From NCBI GenBank assembly GCA_030522415.1, contig CM060113.1, positions 14,684,151 through 14,748,150 of the forward strand: a DNA stretch of 64,000 nt, given 5' to 3'. The position numbers and the translations under genes were made by a program. Below are positions 1 to 11,161 of this stretch, one piece after another; positions within the stretch are counted from its first letter, which is position 1, and each line of letters opens with the position of its first letter. This stretch comes from Channallabes apus. Its lineage: Eukaryota > Chordata > Actinopteri > Siluriformes > Clariidae. The notes under the pieces are model-generated. The model searched no databases and had not been told where the DNA came from. It saw nothing but the letters and a program-made list of their open reading frames with translations.

Positions 1-206
1 ATTTCTTCTTCGCATATCCCAATTAGGAAACTGGGGTCAGAGCGCAGGGTCAGCCAGCTTACAGCGCCCCTGGAGCAGATAGGGTTAAGGGCCTTGCTCA
101 AGGGCTCAACAGTGGCAACTTGCCGATGCTGGGGTTCGAACCACCGACCTTCCGATCAGTAACCCAGTTACCCACAGCCTTAACCGATTGAGCCACCACT
201 GCCCTT
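1..206 (-). mobile_element. tRNA-derived SINE, family A (cut by window edge)
   Basis: Read on the minus strand it starts with a tRNA-like head: GGCAGTGGTGGCTCAATCGG as the A-box region, then GGTTCGAACCCC as the B box. A body with CCTTGAGCAAGGCCCTTAACC follows, and the tail passes beyond base 1. Bases 1-128 are identical by eye to 6453-6580, so the family has been active recently. Related copies lie at 21280-21460 and 21701-21906. Confidence 0.8.
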
Positions 207-270
207 GCACTAATATGCTTTAAAAAATAAATAAACAAAGATAAAAATAAAGGCATATAAATTTAAATTA

Positions 271-546
271 CCTCCATTTGTAATGACTTCATACTCTTTG
301 ATCCCAATGAAAAAAAAGTTACATGGTGCTCCGGTTGTATTTGATTATCTCTCGTTTTTTCCTATCGATCTAGAAATTTGGGCCATCCTGCTACAGGTAG
401 TGGAGAAATGCAAGGGCAAGCCACAAAACAGGAAGTGGTGCTAAACGAATGAGCCTTTTTTCGAGAAATCTGTTTTAAAGTTCTGTCTGGAGAAATGATA
501 ATAAAAATAATAATGCATAGGTTTCTTCTTGTATTGTAAATTTTAC
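271..546. repeat. Direct repeat, upstream copy
   Basis: This segment recurs at 3008-3233 inside magt1 intron 1 with high similarity, in the same orientation. Shared stretches include TTTGTAATGACTTCATACT, AAATTTGGGCCATCCTGC and TGCATAGGTTTCTTCTTGTA. The upstream copy carries about 40 extra bases near 302-347. No terminal repeats or coding sequence are seen. Confidence 0.75.
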
Positions 547-834
547 TGTTATGTAAATAATATTAGTTGCATGTACACAAATGCATGGGAATTTTAAACA
601 AACAAATAAATAACGAAATAAATAAATAATCTGAAATTCAGTTACTATAAAAAAAAAAACTTTTAAATACATCCACATTACAATATGAAGAAATAATGCA
701 AATGTTAACGGACTAATAAAAAAACTTTTACTTATTACTATTACTTACTGTGACTATTACAGTACTATATACATTTGAAATATATAACAAATCAGTAAGC
801 AATTATTAAATAAATTAATAACATTAAAAATCTG

Positions 835-960
835 TCAATCCCAGGAGACTTAGAGCAAGAGGGTACACACTGGGCAGGGTGACAATCCATCATAGAACAA
901 ACACACACACACACAAACACTATGGCAATTTGGGAAAGCCAATTTGCAGTTTACTTAGGC
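835..960 (-). mobile_element. DANA/mermaid-like SINE fragment
   Basis: On the minus strand it matches the middle-to-3' part of the full SINEs at 18309 and 23901: the aaattgcc...gtgtgtgtg segment, then the cccagtgtgtacc and ctcctggga motifs. The head is missing. It is an old truncated copy. Confidence 0.6.
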
Positions 961-972
961 TGCATTCCATTC

Positions 973-1611
973 CGAAGTGTACTTCCCAGTGTGTTCCCTA
1001 CTCCCTACTCCGTTTGCAGGCAACGTCGGTGAAGGGAACTTTCCGGCACTAAACTCAACTATTCGGAACACGATATTACGTCACCAGCGCAGATATCACT
1101 TCCTCGGTACGTTACCATGGTAACATAAGCCCCTGTCGCTGCTGGCGTGAAGATTTTACACTACGTACATTAAATATTTATTAGAAATCATACTATTGAA
1201 ACGTGTATAACTTGCAAATAAATTATTGATTCATTATTTTAAAAAATATTGATTAAAGATGTACGGAGCTTTTTTTTTTACCGATTACTAGCCTATGTAA
1301 TAATAAGGATTTCCTGATTAAATAAAAAAAAATTTTATGTCTTTTTAATATATATATTTATATATATTATAATATATATAATATCTTCGATATAGATGAT
1401 AATAAACATATAAATCCTTTTTCGAGCTCAATTTTTTTCACGCTTCAGCGAGACGCAATGACTTTTCCGTTCCCTTTTCCGGTGAAGTGTACACCTGTTG
1501 TTCACTCGTTCCCTACACCGTTCGCTGTTCCCTTTGAACTGAACATTGTTGTTCCCTGCTTTTTGGAATCACACTTAACATGGCTGTGAACACCCTGTGA
1601 AGTATACTTCG
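973..1611. mobile_element. Putative non-autonomous inverted-repeat element
   Basis: The left end (973-996, CGAAGTGTACTTCCCAGTG) and the reverse complement of the right end (1588-1611, CGAAGTATACTTCACAGGG) match at most positions. Both ends continue into GTTCCCT-type sequence. No transposase is seen. About 640 bp with imperfect terminal repeats fits a MITE-like DNA transposon relic, but no target duplication was found. Confidence 0.4.
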
Positions 1612-1961
1612 CAGTAATGCTATGATTGTTTTGTATGACAATTCATGTACCCATAGCTCCAAGATTCTTTTAAAATACATGTTTTAATTACCTATGCAGT
1701 TGAGGTGTTAATATGTTGTAGTTCCTCTATAATCCTGCAGGTGGACACTCTAAACTTCAATCTAAACTATTCACATATCGGCAGGCAGCACATCCTGTGT
1801 GGTAGGGGCGAATTATTTGCCACGTTTGTTTGGGACTGCAACAAAATTCTGAAGAAAAAAAACAAGTACATATACATTTTTATAAATTATATGCTGCCGA
1901 TGTCGTTTGCAGTGATGTACAGTATATACACTACTATTTACACTACTGAGCCTGTACTAAG

Positions 1962-1963
<2 letters not shown>

Positions 1964-2021
<58 letters not shown>
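1964..2021. repeat. (TA)n microsatellite, about 58 bp
   Basis: Alternating TA repeat broken only by one TG near 1996. It lies about 170 bp upstream of the magt1 ATG, so length changes could affect promoter structure. Confidence 0.9.
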
Positions 2022-2028
<7 letters not shown>

Positions 2029-2100
2029 CGAAAAACGAAATTAATAATAAAATTAATAAATAATATAAAAATAAACCTTTATGTGTGCTCTTTTATTTTG

Positions 2101-2191
2101 AAGTGTTGTGGCACGCGCGCAGGCTGTCCAATAGAAAAGTTACAGGAGGCTTGAGCCGTGCGCTCGCGCTTTCGCCCTGCCAGCTTCGGAA
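2101..2191 (+). promoter_or_regulatory. magt1 proximal promoter and 5' UTR
   Basis: A short GC-richer island precedes the magt1 ATG. It contains a CCAAT box at 2128-2132, GCGCGC at 2115-2120 and several CpGs, with no convincing TATA box. This is the pattern expected of a housekeeping promoter. The exact transcription start cannot be read from the sequence. A (TA)n tract ends about 80 bp upstream of this island. Confidence 0.5.
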
Positions 2192-5100
2192 ATGTTGCCT
2201 AAAGTTGTGCTCGCGCTGTGTTTAGTGCTGTGTTTCTGCGGAGCTCCGTCCGATGGACAGAAGAAGAAGGAGGTCAGTTGAGTCGAGTTTATGGTCAGAG
2301 AGACTCGGTGTGTGTGTTCACACGGCACGCAGCAGGCGGTCTGAACTCTCCGTGCTGTCAGTTGAGCCGCTTAGCCGGCCGGAGCTGTGTATGCTAGCAA
2401 AGCTAACCGTGAAACGGCAGCACAGTCTCTCCAAACTCTTCTAATGTAGTGTGTGAGGTGTGCAGGACAGGACAGGATCTGTACACTGTACACCTGTTCC
2501 GGAGGTGTTTACTGTCTGTAGTAGTGTGTTAGCCAAGTTATTAGCATATAATAGTAATGATAATTAAATAAATCCCGAAGTGTAGCTGAATGGATTGATT
2601 GTCAATATAACAAAATAATAGTATAACAAAGTTCAAACCTCAGATGCTGTCTTAATTATTTACACTACATCAAGTCAAGTAAGATTAAATCATTCTTTTC
2701 TACTGAAATAAATGAAGCTGAGTTTGGCTCGAGAGTCAGGAAGTAAAGTTAAACAAATGAGCTGTGCTGCTCATCAGAGGAGAAACTGCAAACCTGTTTA
2801 CATATGAGTGAAGATGTTTAAAAAAGGTATATGATGAGATCTAAATAAAGTGCATAAAGATGTAAAAAAAAAAAAAAGGTATATAATGAGATCTAAATAA
2901 AGTGCGCCCATTAAATTATTGCAGTTGAAAGCATGAGCATGATTGCATTTGAACCTTGAGCATTTCTCAGTGTCTCTACACTGAAGATTGTTATACAGAG
3001 ATGATTTCCTCCATTTGTAATGACTTCATACTTGATCTTCTCTCGTTTTTTCCTATCGATCCGGAAATTTGGGCCATCCTGCAGGTAGTGGAGAAATGCA
3101 AGGGCAAGCCACAAAACAGGAAGTGATGCTAAACAAATGAGCCGTTTTCGAGAAATCTGTTTTTAAATTCTGTCCGGAAAAATTATAATAAAACTAATAA
3201 TGCATAGGTTTCTTCTTGTATTGTGAATTTTACATGGTTGGTATAAATGTTACTAATGCGAGACGAATGTTTCGTCCCTAGACGCTGCTCTCCGAGAAGG
3301 TCGGACAGATGATGGACTGGGCTGCGAAGAGAGCCGTGATCCGAATGAACGGCGAGAAGTTCAGGCGGTTTGTCCGCGCGCCGCCTCGCAACTACTCCGT
3401 CATCATCATGTTCACGGCGCTGCAGCCTCAGAGGCAGTGTGGAGTGTGCAGGTGAGGAGACGCGCAGGACGTCTCTTAGGTTATTAGCTAAAAGAAATCA
3501 AGAAATTCTAGCTTTTTTAATTATTAGTATTTTAATATTTTTTAATGCAAATTCCACTTTTTATCTCCAGTATGCATGTACATACAAAAGAAAATTTCCT
3601 TTTTAATTTTTCCATTTTTGTATCGACTGTAGCTTAAAGGGCCCCTATTATGTGTTTTCAAATATGATCTTTCATCCAGTGTGTCATGTAGCTGTATGTG
3701 AACATAAACTATCTGCAAATTTGTGATACTGACGGTGCACGATAAGTGAAGTTTTTGTCTATTTAAAAAAAAGAGTCGGCTCACATTCGCCTAAACGAGT
3801 CGTTAGCTATTCGAATCTTTTTCTGTTACGGATCCACGTCACTAAGTAACATATTTGCATAATGTCCGCTAGGGTTGGGCGATGGCGACCAATTTGGCAT
3901 TGTACGATGTCTAATGTGAAACATCGCGATGGACGATGGCATCGTAGGCAGGGCGGGGGGGGGATGGTGGTTGTTGTTAAATAATTAATTCATAACGTCA
4001 ACCTGTCAATCACTTTTTCCGCCGGACTCTGGCGTGAAGATGCACAGTGATCTGTGTCGTTATAATGGCATCGACAAACTTGGTTGGTAAAAAAGGTGCA
4101 AATTCACCTATCTGGCGATACTTTGTTTTTAGACCGAATGAAAAAGGAAAGCCACGAAATACGTCTGAAGTGGTGTGTAGGATTTGCGGTAAAGTTGCCC
4201 ACGCAAAAAATGCGCAGACGACAAGTTTACATGAGCAGTTCACCATCCCGCAGAATATTAGTGCATATGTGCTACCAGTGCTCTGTCTGAACGTGTGCTC
4301 AGCACAGCGGGTAATGTAGTTACTCCACTTCGAAGCTTATTAAAGCCAGAAAAGGTGAACGTTAGTATTTCTGTCCAGAAACCTTCATATTTAAACTCGT
4401 TTTTTGTTCCAAGCTCTGTTCGTTATGGTAAAACCATGAAAAAAGCCATATTTAGTTTATTTAATCTATGTAGTATGTAGTTTATTTAATCTAATTTAAT
4501 TACAATTATTTAGATTTTTTTCTGATGTTTTTGTATGCCTCATTTATTAATGTAAACGAACTAGTTTGTGTAATTCGTTTGAAGTTCACTGTAATTTGTA
4601 CTGTGATCGCTAACAACTTCCTTGTTATTATTTTCTCATAATAATGATAAAATAAGTAAAGATGCATAAATTGAAAGCATGCGTTTCATTTGGCTATATA
4701 GTGTGATTAAGTGTGTGTTTTTCGCGAGCTGCGGGGGCGGGGCGGAGGATCGCGAGGCCGGCTCAGCATTGTGATGTCTATTGACCCAACCCTAATGTCC
4801 GGCCACGTTCTATGTCGCGAACAATTTGCCCGCCGACAAAAAGTACAATTTCCACGTACAGTTTCTCTACATGAGGCGTTAAAAACTAAACTATAGCAGA
4901 AACGTATTATACTACCTGTCCTACTTCGCAGCAGCACAGGTTTTCACATTCACTTGGCATTCTGACAGTTCCCACATGTACGCCTAAACAAATATTACAA
5001 TGACGATGCTATCACATCTTACAATTAACGTTACCACACTCTTGTTAACATAAGGCACTTACCACTGAGAAACGTCCTGCTCCAGTCGTGCTTGCGTTTC

Positions 5101-8100
5101 TTGTCGATGTGCCACTTCAACCGTTTCATCGTCAGACTCCGGCTCGAATTGATACGGTAAAATCGCAGCAATCTTTACTATGTATTGACGGGTCTCCAGA
5201 GCGGTCATTCAGTTATGGTAATTGGCGTTTCGTTTTCCGACACACGCTGTAGCGGTAGACCAATCATAACGGGCCGCGCCATCTGACCAATCACAGCAGT
5301 TAGGGCTCACGGAAAGGAGGAGTTTAGACAGACTGATTCTTCGAACTGCTTCACACGAGTCGTTTACGAATCATTTAGAAATGGGGTAAAATTAAATCTA
5401 TTTTTGGAGAAAACTAAAGTGTTTTTTGACCTGGCATACATGCAAACCTGTTTTAATAGACTCATAAAGCAATATTAGCATCCTTTAAAATGGCATAATA
5501 GGGGCACTTTAAACAAGTCAATCAGATTTCTTCCTTAATGTGAGCTCGGATAAGAAGAGCTCCTCAACTGGCTCGTTGCTCAGATCTGCTCTGCGTGGCT
5601 CAGCAGTATACTTCTTTACATACAACATGAAATAGTGCATTCGGACATGGCGTAAAATAGAGTTTACGGTTTTTAAAAATGTCTAATCTGAAGAGTATTT
5701 CAGTTGGAGCATTAACATGCGTATAGGAACCTCAGAGACTTGTGTTAAGATAACTTGATAAGATATAGTAAAATATGAGACCTTTAATTCACACTGTAGT
5801 ACCAAGTTTAGAACAGGAGACATGTATTGCATCCTCGTCCATTGCACACGTCAGTCGTGTGTAAAGCCAATCGAAACAGAAAAGCGACAGTTTACAAACT
5901 GTTCACTGCTTGTTTTATTTATTATAAGATATTTATTGCTAGATAATTATCTTTTCACATATATGAGGGGCGTTCAGAACTTTTGCAGAAAGTAAAACCT
6001 CCCCTAATTTTTTCCATATAATCCATTGCTACACTAATGCAATAATCCCAGGGTTTCTCTGGTGTTTGGATACAATAAAGGTAGAACAGTTTCTCAGTAC
6101 CCCGGAGCCACGATCTTTCAATAATAAACTTTCAATAATAAGAAGAAGAAATAAACAAACAAACATGGATGAAAGACATGCAGCAGTTTTAATATAGACG
6201 TCTGCGCTGAGAAAAAAAAAAACCAACACTGTATCTGCGTGTGCGACTTGGCTTTACTTCATATGTGAGTTTAAACCTGTCATCGCATAATGAATGAATG
6301 AACGATTGAATAAGTCCTGAGCCCGTGGGAGTGAATGACCTCAAGTTCCACCTGCTGAATGTTCTCGCTGAAACGACTGCAGTGGAAGAAGAAGAAGAAG
6401 AAGAAGAAGAATATTCAATTATTGTCACATGTACTTTTTACAGCACAGCGAAATTTCTTCTTCGCATATCCCAATTAGGAAACTGGGGTCAGAGCGCAGG
6501 GTCAGCCAGCTTACAGCGCCCCTGGAGCAGATAGGGTTAAGGGCCTTGCTCAAGGGCTCAACAGTGGCAACTTGCCGATGAAACGACTGCAGTGGACTCC
6601 GAGCCACCTCGGCCGACATCGTCATTCACGGACAGACGGACTTCTTTAAAACGTTTTACTGTGGCTAGGAGTCTCACAAAGTACTGTGCTTGAAGTCTTC
6701 TGTGAATGTCAATCGCTTTTACACCTACTGTATGCTCACAAGAAATTTCATCACAATCTTGGTTTGAATAGTAATTGGTGTTTTTAACTTGTTGGATGGA
6801 GAAATCATGCCAATCGCATGCTGTGGGTTTTGGTTGCCTAAGTTATATAAATTACAGTAAAATTAAAAAAATCATTACACACGCACACACACACACACAC
6901 GTCATGACATAATGAAATAAAGCAATTGTATAATGGTTTGCCCTTCTTTCATTGTGTTTACAGGCAGGCGGATGAGGAATACCAAATCCTTGCCAATTCT
7001 TGGCGCTACTCCAGTGCATTTACTAACAAGATTTTCTTTGCCATGGTGGATTTTGATGAAGGAGCAGATGTGTTTCAGATGGTAACCCTTCCTTTAATGT
7101 AACACTTTCACTTTTAGGGAATGTGTAATGATAATATCTATCATCTTAAAGTTCTTTAATTCATGAAAAACCAAATTTTGTGTAAATAATAAATAGGTTT
7201 GCATTGAAAAACCGCTGTAGGCACAGATTTAAGTAGAGCTGACTGGATAGTGAGCAGCTCATTAAAGCAAGGTTTAAAATCGCGTCTCTTTCTCCAGCTA
7301 AACATGAACTCCGCCCCCACGTTCATCAACTTCCCGCCCAAGGGGAAGCCCAAGCGCGCAGATACGTACGAGCTGCAGGTTCGAGGCTTTGCTGCTGAAC
7401 AGCTTGGTCGATGGGTTGCTGACAGAACCGAGGTTCATGTAAGTTAAATGGCCGCGCACATTTTAATTATTCTGATTGCTAAAAATATGCATATGCATTT
7501 TAAACATTTATGTAGAGACCTGCAGGACAAACCAACGCACATCTGGATATTTATACGTATGGAAGATCAATGAAATTAGTTTTTTCAGTGTGATTATTCA
7601 GGAATCATGAGGTAGCATGCAAACCTTTTTTTTGTTGTTGTTGTAAAAAGTATTAGATGGCAGGTCTCCTTTACTAAACCTGACAGGGATAGAAGCCACA
7701 CCCACTTTCCTGGGACTGACAGGCATAGAAGCCACACCTCCTTCACTGGGACTGACAGACACTATAAAACTTTTTTTTTTCTGGAACAAAAATAGCTTCT
7801 GGTATTATTTCCGAGGAAGATTTTAAATTATTTTGTGTGATGTTTATTTTTCCCCTATTGTTATGGGTGCCAATAATTTTTGAAGGCACTGTATTTTTGT
7901 TTAACCTTTATTTTCATTTGTTCGTCCTGACAGATCAGAGTGATTAGACCACCGAACTACGCTGGGCCGCTGATGCTCGGCCTGCTCCTGGCCCTCATTG
8001 GCAGTTTGGCGTACGTGCGGCGCAATAATCTCGAGTTTCTCTACAACAGAAACGTCTGGGCGTTCTCAGCACTGGTCAGTGCTCACAGTGTTTATACACA

Positions 8101-11100
8101 AACATATTGCTCCTGTGTTGTGCTTGTTGAGAGAGTGATTATCTGCTGCTGCTAGAATTGAGCATTTGATAAAAGAGTATTTTGCTGGAATTTATCATAA
8201 CAAGAAACAATAGAGTGATAAAGTCTAAAGCTACGGCATCACACTGTCACAACATCAGACACACTGGAGACTCCTACAACAAATGCAAAAAGCTTCTCTA
8301 TATTAACAATTCTACAATGTTTGAGTCAACAAATCTGTACAGTATAGCGTTCTGTACATTCTTATAAACCTCACAGACAGATCACATATTTTATTTCATT
8401 TCACATCAGTCTATTAAGTAAGTACGCAGACCATTACTTATCCAAAGTGAGTCAAATTCACATGGTCAAAATTTCTCTTCTTCTCCTCAGTGTTTTGTTT
8501 TGATCATGACATCTGGCCAGATGTGGAACCACATTCGAGGACCTCCATATGCTCACAAAAATCCTAGCAATGGTCAAGTGGTGAGTTCAAGCTTTCAGCA
8601 CCAAAATGTTGGCGTAAAGTAATTTTTCTTTTAAATTCTGATTTTCTCTCTCTCTCTCTCTGTCTCTCTCCAGAGTTACATCCATGGCAGCAGCCAAGCT
8701 CAGTTTGTGGCCGAGACGCACATTGTTCTTCTGTTCAGTATCCATTATATTACGATTACAAATTCTCAAATACCTCCAGGCAAACATGCTGTTGTTTGAG
8801 GAAAAAGGGAGCCACAGTAGCTCAGAGGTTAAAGGCACTGAATCACTGATCAGAACGTCTCCGATTCACCACCAAGTTGCCACTGTCAGGCTCTTGAGCA
8901 AGGCATTTAACCCCTTAACTGCTCAGATGTGTATTAGATAAAAATGTAAGTTGCTCTGGATAAGGTGTCTGCCAAATGCTCTGAATGTAAAATAATAAAA
9001 AAAACATAATGGGTGGTGTGAATATAGAGAACTAATCAGTGGGTAATGTACAGCATGACACGTTGGTTTTTTTTTGCAATTTATGCCTACATGTTATGTG
9101 GCACCTCCATGAAACAAGTTACACACAAATTGTTTAACCAGACTCTTCTTCTTTTTTTTTTTTTCTTTTTTTTTGAAGGTAATCAGACAAACACATGCTG
9201 GAATGTTGAAACTCTCTCTGAATAACCTTCTGCTTAAAGATACCCATGCCAATGAATGTTTTTCTTCAGCAGATTAAGATTATGTGGAACGTCCCCATAC
9301 AGGTCTCTTTGAATGAGTTATTATTATAGAACGTTATAACAAGTGCATTAATTTAAACCCGGACTTGTTTTACAGCCGTATTTGATGTTAGATGAAGTGA
9401 CTCTAATTTAGATTAAGCCTTAACCTCCTGCTTCAGACGCAGCCATTACTTTCGGGATGGTGCTTCTACACGAGGCGGCGACTTCTGATATGGACATCGG
9501 GAAGAGGAAAAGTACATCTCTTTATTCTTCTTTTGCTCTGGATGCATAAAGTTTCCCTAGTGATTAATATACATTACTTTCTAGGTAGCACGAAACGTGG
9601 CTATATTAGCACTAATATACATTTTTACATTTCTTATATCTAGTCATGTGTGTGGCTGGAATCGGGCTTGTGATACTTTTCTTCAGCTGGCTGTTGTCCA
9701 TCTTTAAGGCCAAGTACCACGGATATCCTTACAGGTAGACTCTTTACATTACACTCCAGTTCCATTTACAATGAAAGCACATCTTCATGTCTTTATTAGT
9801 TGTTTATGTATGCCTGAACGTTGAAACATTGCATTCAGTCTTAATCTGAAGTTGCAACATCATACTGTATGTTGTTTCTTATGGTAAGATGTCCTTGTGT
9901 AGAAATTAATTACTAGCTGAAAAGCCTTTTTTTTTTTTTTTTTTACACTTACGAAACTTTACAAAACACATAATTTCAGTAAATGTTATGAATTAAGTTG
10001 CATTTCAATGAGGGAAATAAGTATTTGATCCCCAAGCAAAACATGACTTAGTACTTGGTAGAGAAACCCTTGCTAGAAAAAACAGTGGGAAGATGTTTCT
10101 TGTAGTTGTTTACCAAGTGATTTGCACACATCTTGGGATGCATTTTGATCCACTATTCTTTTCAGATTTTCTCTAAATGTTTCAGGTTTCTTGCCTGTTG
10201 CTTTGCAACTCAAAGTTACAGCTCTCTCCGTGAATTTTCTTTTGGATTAAGGTCTGAAGACTGGCTAGACCACTCCATGACCTTAATGTGCTTATTCTTG
10301 AGCCACTACTTAGTTGCCATGGCAGTAAGTTTGGGGTCATTTTCATGCTGGAAGACCCATCCACAACCCATCTTCAGGAGGTTCTCATCCAAAATGTTAC
10401 AACACATGGCCTCATCCATTGGCCCCTCAGTGCAGCAAAGTCAATCTGTACCTTTAGCAGAGAAACAGCCACAAAGCATAATGTTTCCACCTCCGTGCTT
10501 GACTGTAGGGACTGTGGTGTTCGTGTCATAGTCAGCATTTTTCTTCCTCCGAAAACAGCAAGTTGAGTTGATGACAAAGAGCTCAATTTTGGTCTCATCT
10601 GACCACAGCAGTTTATTCCAATCTTTCTCTGTTCATTGGCAAACCTCAGACGGGTCTGTACATGTGTCTTCTTGAGGAGGGGACGCTTTGCTGCGCTGAA
10701 GGATTTCAATCAGGCATATTGTGTTACCAATGGTTTGTTTGGTGACTGAGCTCCCAACTGCCTTGAGATCATTCACAAGCTCCTCCCGTGTAGTCCTGGG
10801 CTGATCCCTCATTTTCCTCATGATTATTCTTACTCCATGAGGTGAAATCCTGCATATAGGGCCATTAATGGTTACTTTGTATTTCTTCCATTTGTAAATA
10901 ATCGCTCCAGCAGTTGTCTCCTTCTCACCAAGTAAACACCACCTCACTGTAAACACTGTTTACAAAATGTAAAAAAAAAAACAGATTTTATTGTGTAATT
11001 TATTGTGAAATTTTATTGTGTATTTTTAGTAGCTCTTAGACATTTATAAACCTTTCTGAATTTCTTTCTTTCATGTTTTAAGCAGTTTCGCTGTAGTAAT

Positions 11101-11161
11101 GAAATGTTCTTTAACTAAATGGACTGCTTTTTCTGTCTTCTGCAGTTTCTTGATGAGTTAA
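2192..11161 (+). CDS. magt1: MAGT1, oligosaccharyltransferase subunit / magnesium transporter 1 (10 coding exons, 328 aa)
   Basis: Coding exons, all with GT-AG introns and consistent phase: 2192-2272, 3282-3451, 6964-7081, 7298-7438, 7934-8074, 8491-8580, 8674-8737, 9437-9511, 9644-9734 and 11146-11161 (stop 11159-11161). The protein belongs to the OST3/OST6 family. A signal peptide (about 1-22) is followed by a lumenal thioredoxin-like domain with a CGVC redox motif at residues 80-83, then four membrane helices near 181-198, 210-228, 261-283 and 294-313. A lumenal sequon NYS starts at residue 65. In this family the thioredoxin domain forms transient mixed disulfides with glycoprotein substrates, so that STT3B can glycosylate cysteine-proximal sites in the ER. 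Magnesium transport is also reported. The tail SFLMS, the stretch [14 protein letters not shown] and the DMDIGKRK loop fit MAGT1 rather than the paralogue TUSC3, although AAIT and QPQRQC are TUSC3-like. Length is close to the human 335 residues. The ATG was chosen because it begins a hydrophobic leader at the end of a GC-rich first exon. Confidence 0.97.
2818..2905. repeat. 52-bp tandem duplication in magt1 intron 1
   Basis: The unit GGTATAT(G/A)ATGAGATCTAA and following bases begin at 2826 and again at 2878. The two are separated by an A-rich spacer of different length. Local duplication only. Confidence 0.7.
3008..3233. repeat. Direct repeat, magt1 intron 1 copy
   Basis: Second copy of the unit at 271-546, ending about 50 bp before magt1 exon 2. 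It lacks the extra internal segment of the first copy. The two copies bracket magt1 exon 1 and the promoter. Confidence 0.75.
3638..5508. mobile_element. TTAA-flanked inverted-repeat DNA element in magt1 intron 2
   Basis: Ends AGGGCCCCTATTATG (3638-3652) and, inverted, AGTGCCCCTATTATG (5494-5508) match at 14 of 15 bases. Both are bordered by TTAA (3634-3637 and 5509-5512), the target of piggyBac-type transposases. The element has no transposase of its own and is split by a nested hAT element at 3870-4794. Without that insert it is about 0.95 kb. The piggyBac assignment rests only on the TTAA flanks. Confidence 0.6.
3870..4794 (+). mobile_element. hAT-type DNA transposon remnant with BED zinc-finger fragment
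   Basis: Terminal repeats TAGGGTTGGG (3870-3879) and its inverse at 4785-4794 are flanked by 8-bp duplications, ATGTCCGC at 3862-3869 and ATGTCCGG at 4795-4802 (7 of 8 match). Eight-base duplications are the hallmark of hAT elements. Inside, a frame from ATG 4065 encodes a BED-finger-like start: SPIWRYFVF, then [13 protein letters not shown] and TTSLHEQF. That is the DNA-binding N-terminus of hAT transposases. The catalytic core is absent, so the copy is non-autonomous. Confidence 0.75.
5958..6010. mobile_element. Mariner-type terminal repeat fragment
   Basis: TATGAGGGGCGTTCAGAAC resembles the ends of the mariner element at 48669-49170. No matching second end or transposase was found nearby. 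Probably a solo end relic. Confidence 0.4.
6387..6578 (-). mobile_element. Young 5'-truncated SINE, family A, with 18-bp target duplication
   Basis: The duplication TGAAACGACTGCAGTGGA occurs at 6369-6386 and 6579-6596, perfectly matched. On the minus strand the SINE lacks its tRNA-like head, runs through the family A body, and ends with a TTC-rich tail (6387-6411 on the + strand reads GAA repeats). This is the signature of LINE-driven reverse transcription that stopped early. Its body is identical to the copy at window start over 128 bases. Confidence 0.85.
7680..7770. repeat. 36-bp tandem repeat in magt1 intron 4
   Basis: Units starting CTGACAGG(G/C)ATAGAAGCCA begin at 7680 and 7716, and a partial third unit begins at 7752. 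The period is 36 bp. No coding potential. Confidence 0.75.
8808..8998 (+). mobile_element. tRNA-derived SINE, family B
   Basis: Head GGGAGCCACAGTAGCTCAGA, then CACCAAGTTGCCACTG and TTGAGCAAGGC, and a tail with GTTGCTCTGGATAAGGTGTC followed by CTGAATGTAAAATAATAA. The same family appears at 32765-32955 and, nested in another SINE, at 15983-16143. It lies just after magt1 exon 7. Confidence 0.75.
10000..10950 (-). mobile_element. Tc1-like transposon remnant in magt1 intron 9
   Basis: The left end GAGGGAAATAAGTATTTGAT is typical of fish Tc1 elements. On the minus strand, broken frames encode [20 protein letters not shown] (N-terminal paired-type DNA-binding part) and further pieces, with frameshifts and stops between. 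The transposase cannot be functional. Confidence 0.8.

Noticed and set aside
1..206. tRNA-like head as a genuine tRNA gene
   Set aside because: The A- and B-box-like segments are followed by a SINE body repeated elsewhere in the window, and no cloverleaf can be closed.
4047..4319. BED zinc-finger-like open frame as a possible host ZBED gene
   Set aside because: It lies inside a hAT element with terminal repeats and an 8-bp target duplication, and it has no catalytic or other downstream domain.
9168..9300. Possible alternative exon after a long T-rich tract in magt1 intron 7
   Set aside because: The true next exon begins at 9437 with correct phase and homology; nothing in this stretch encodes family sequence.
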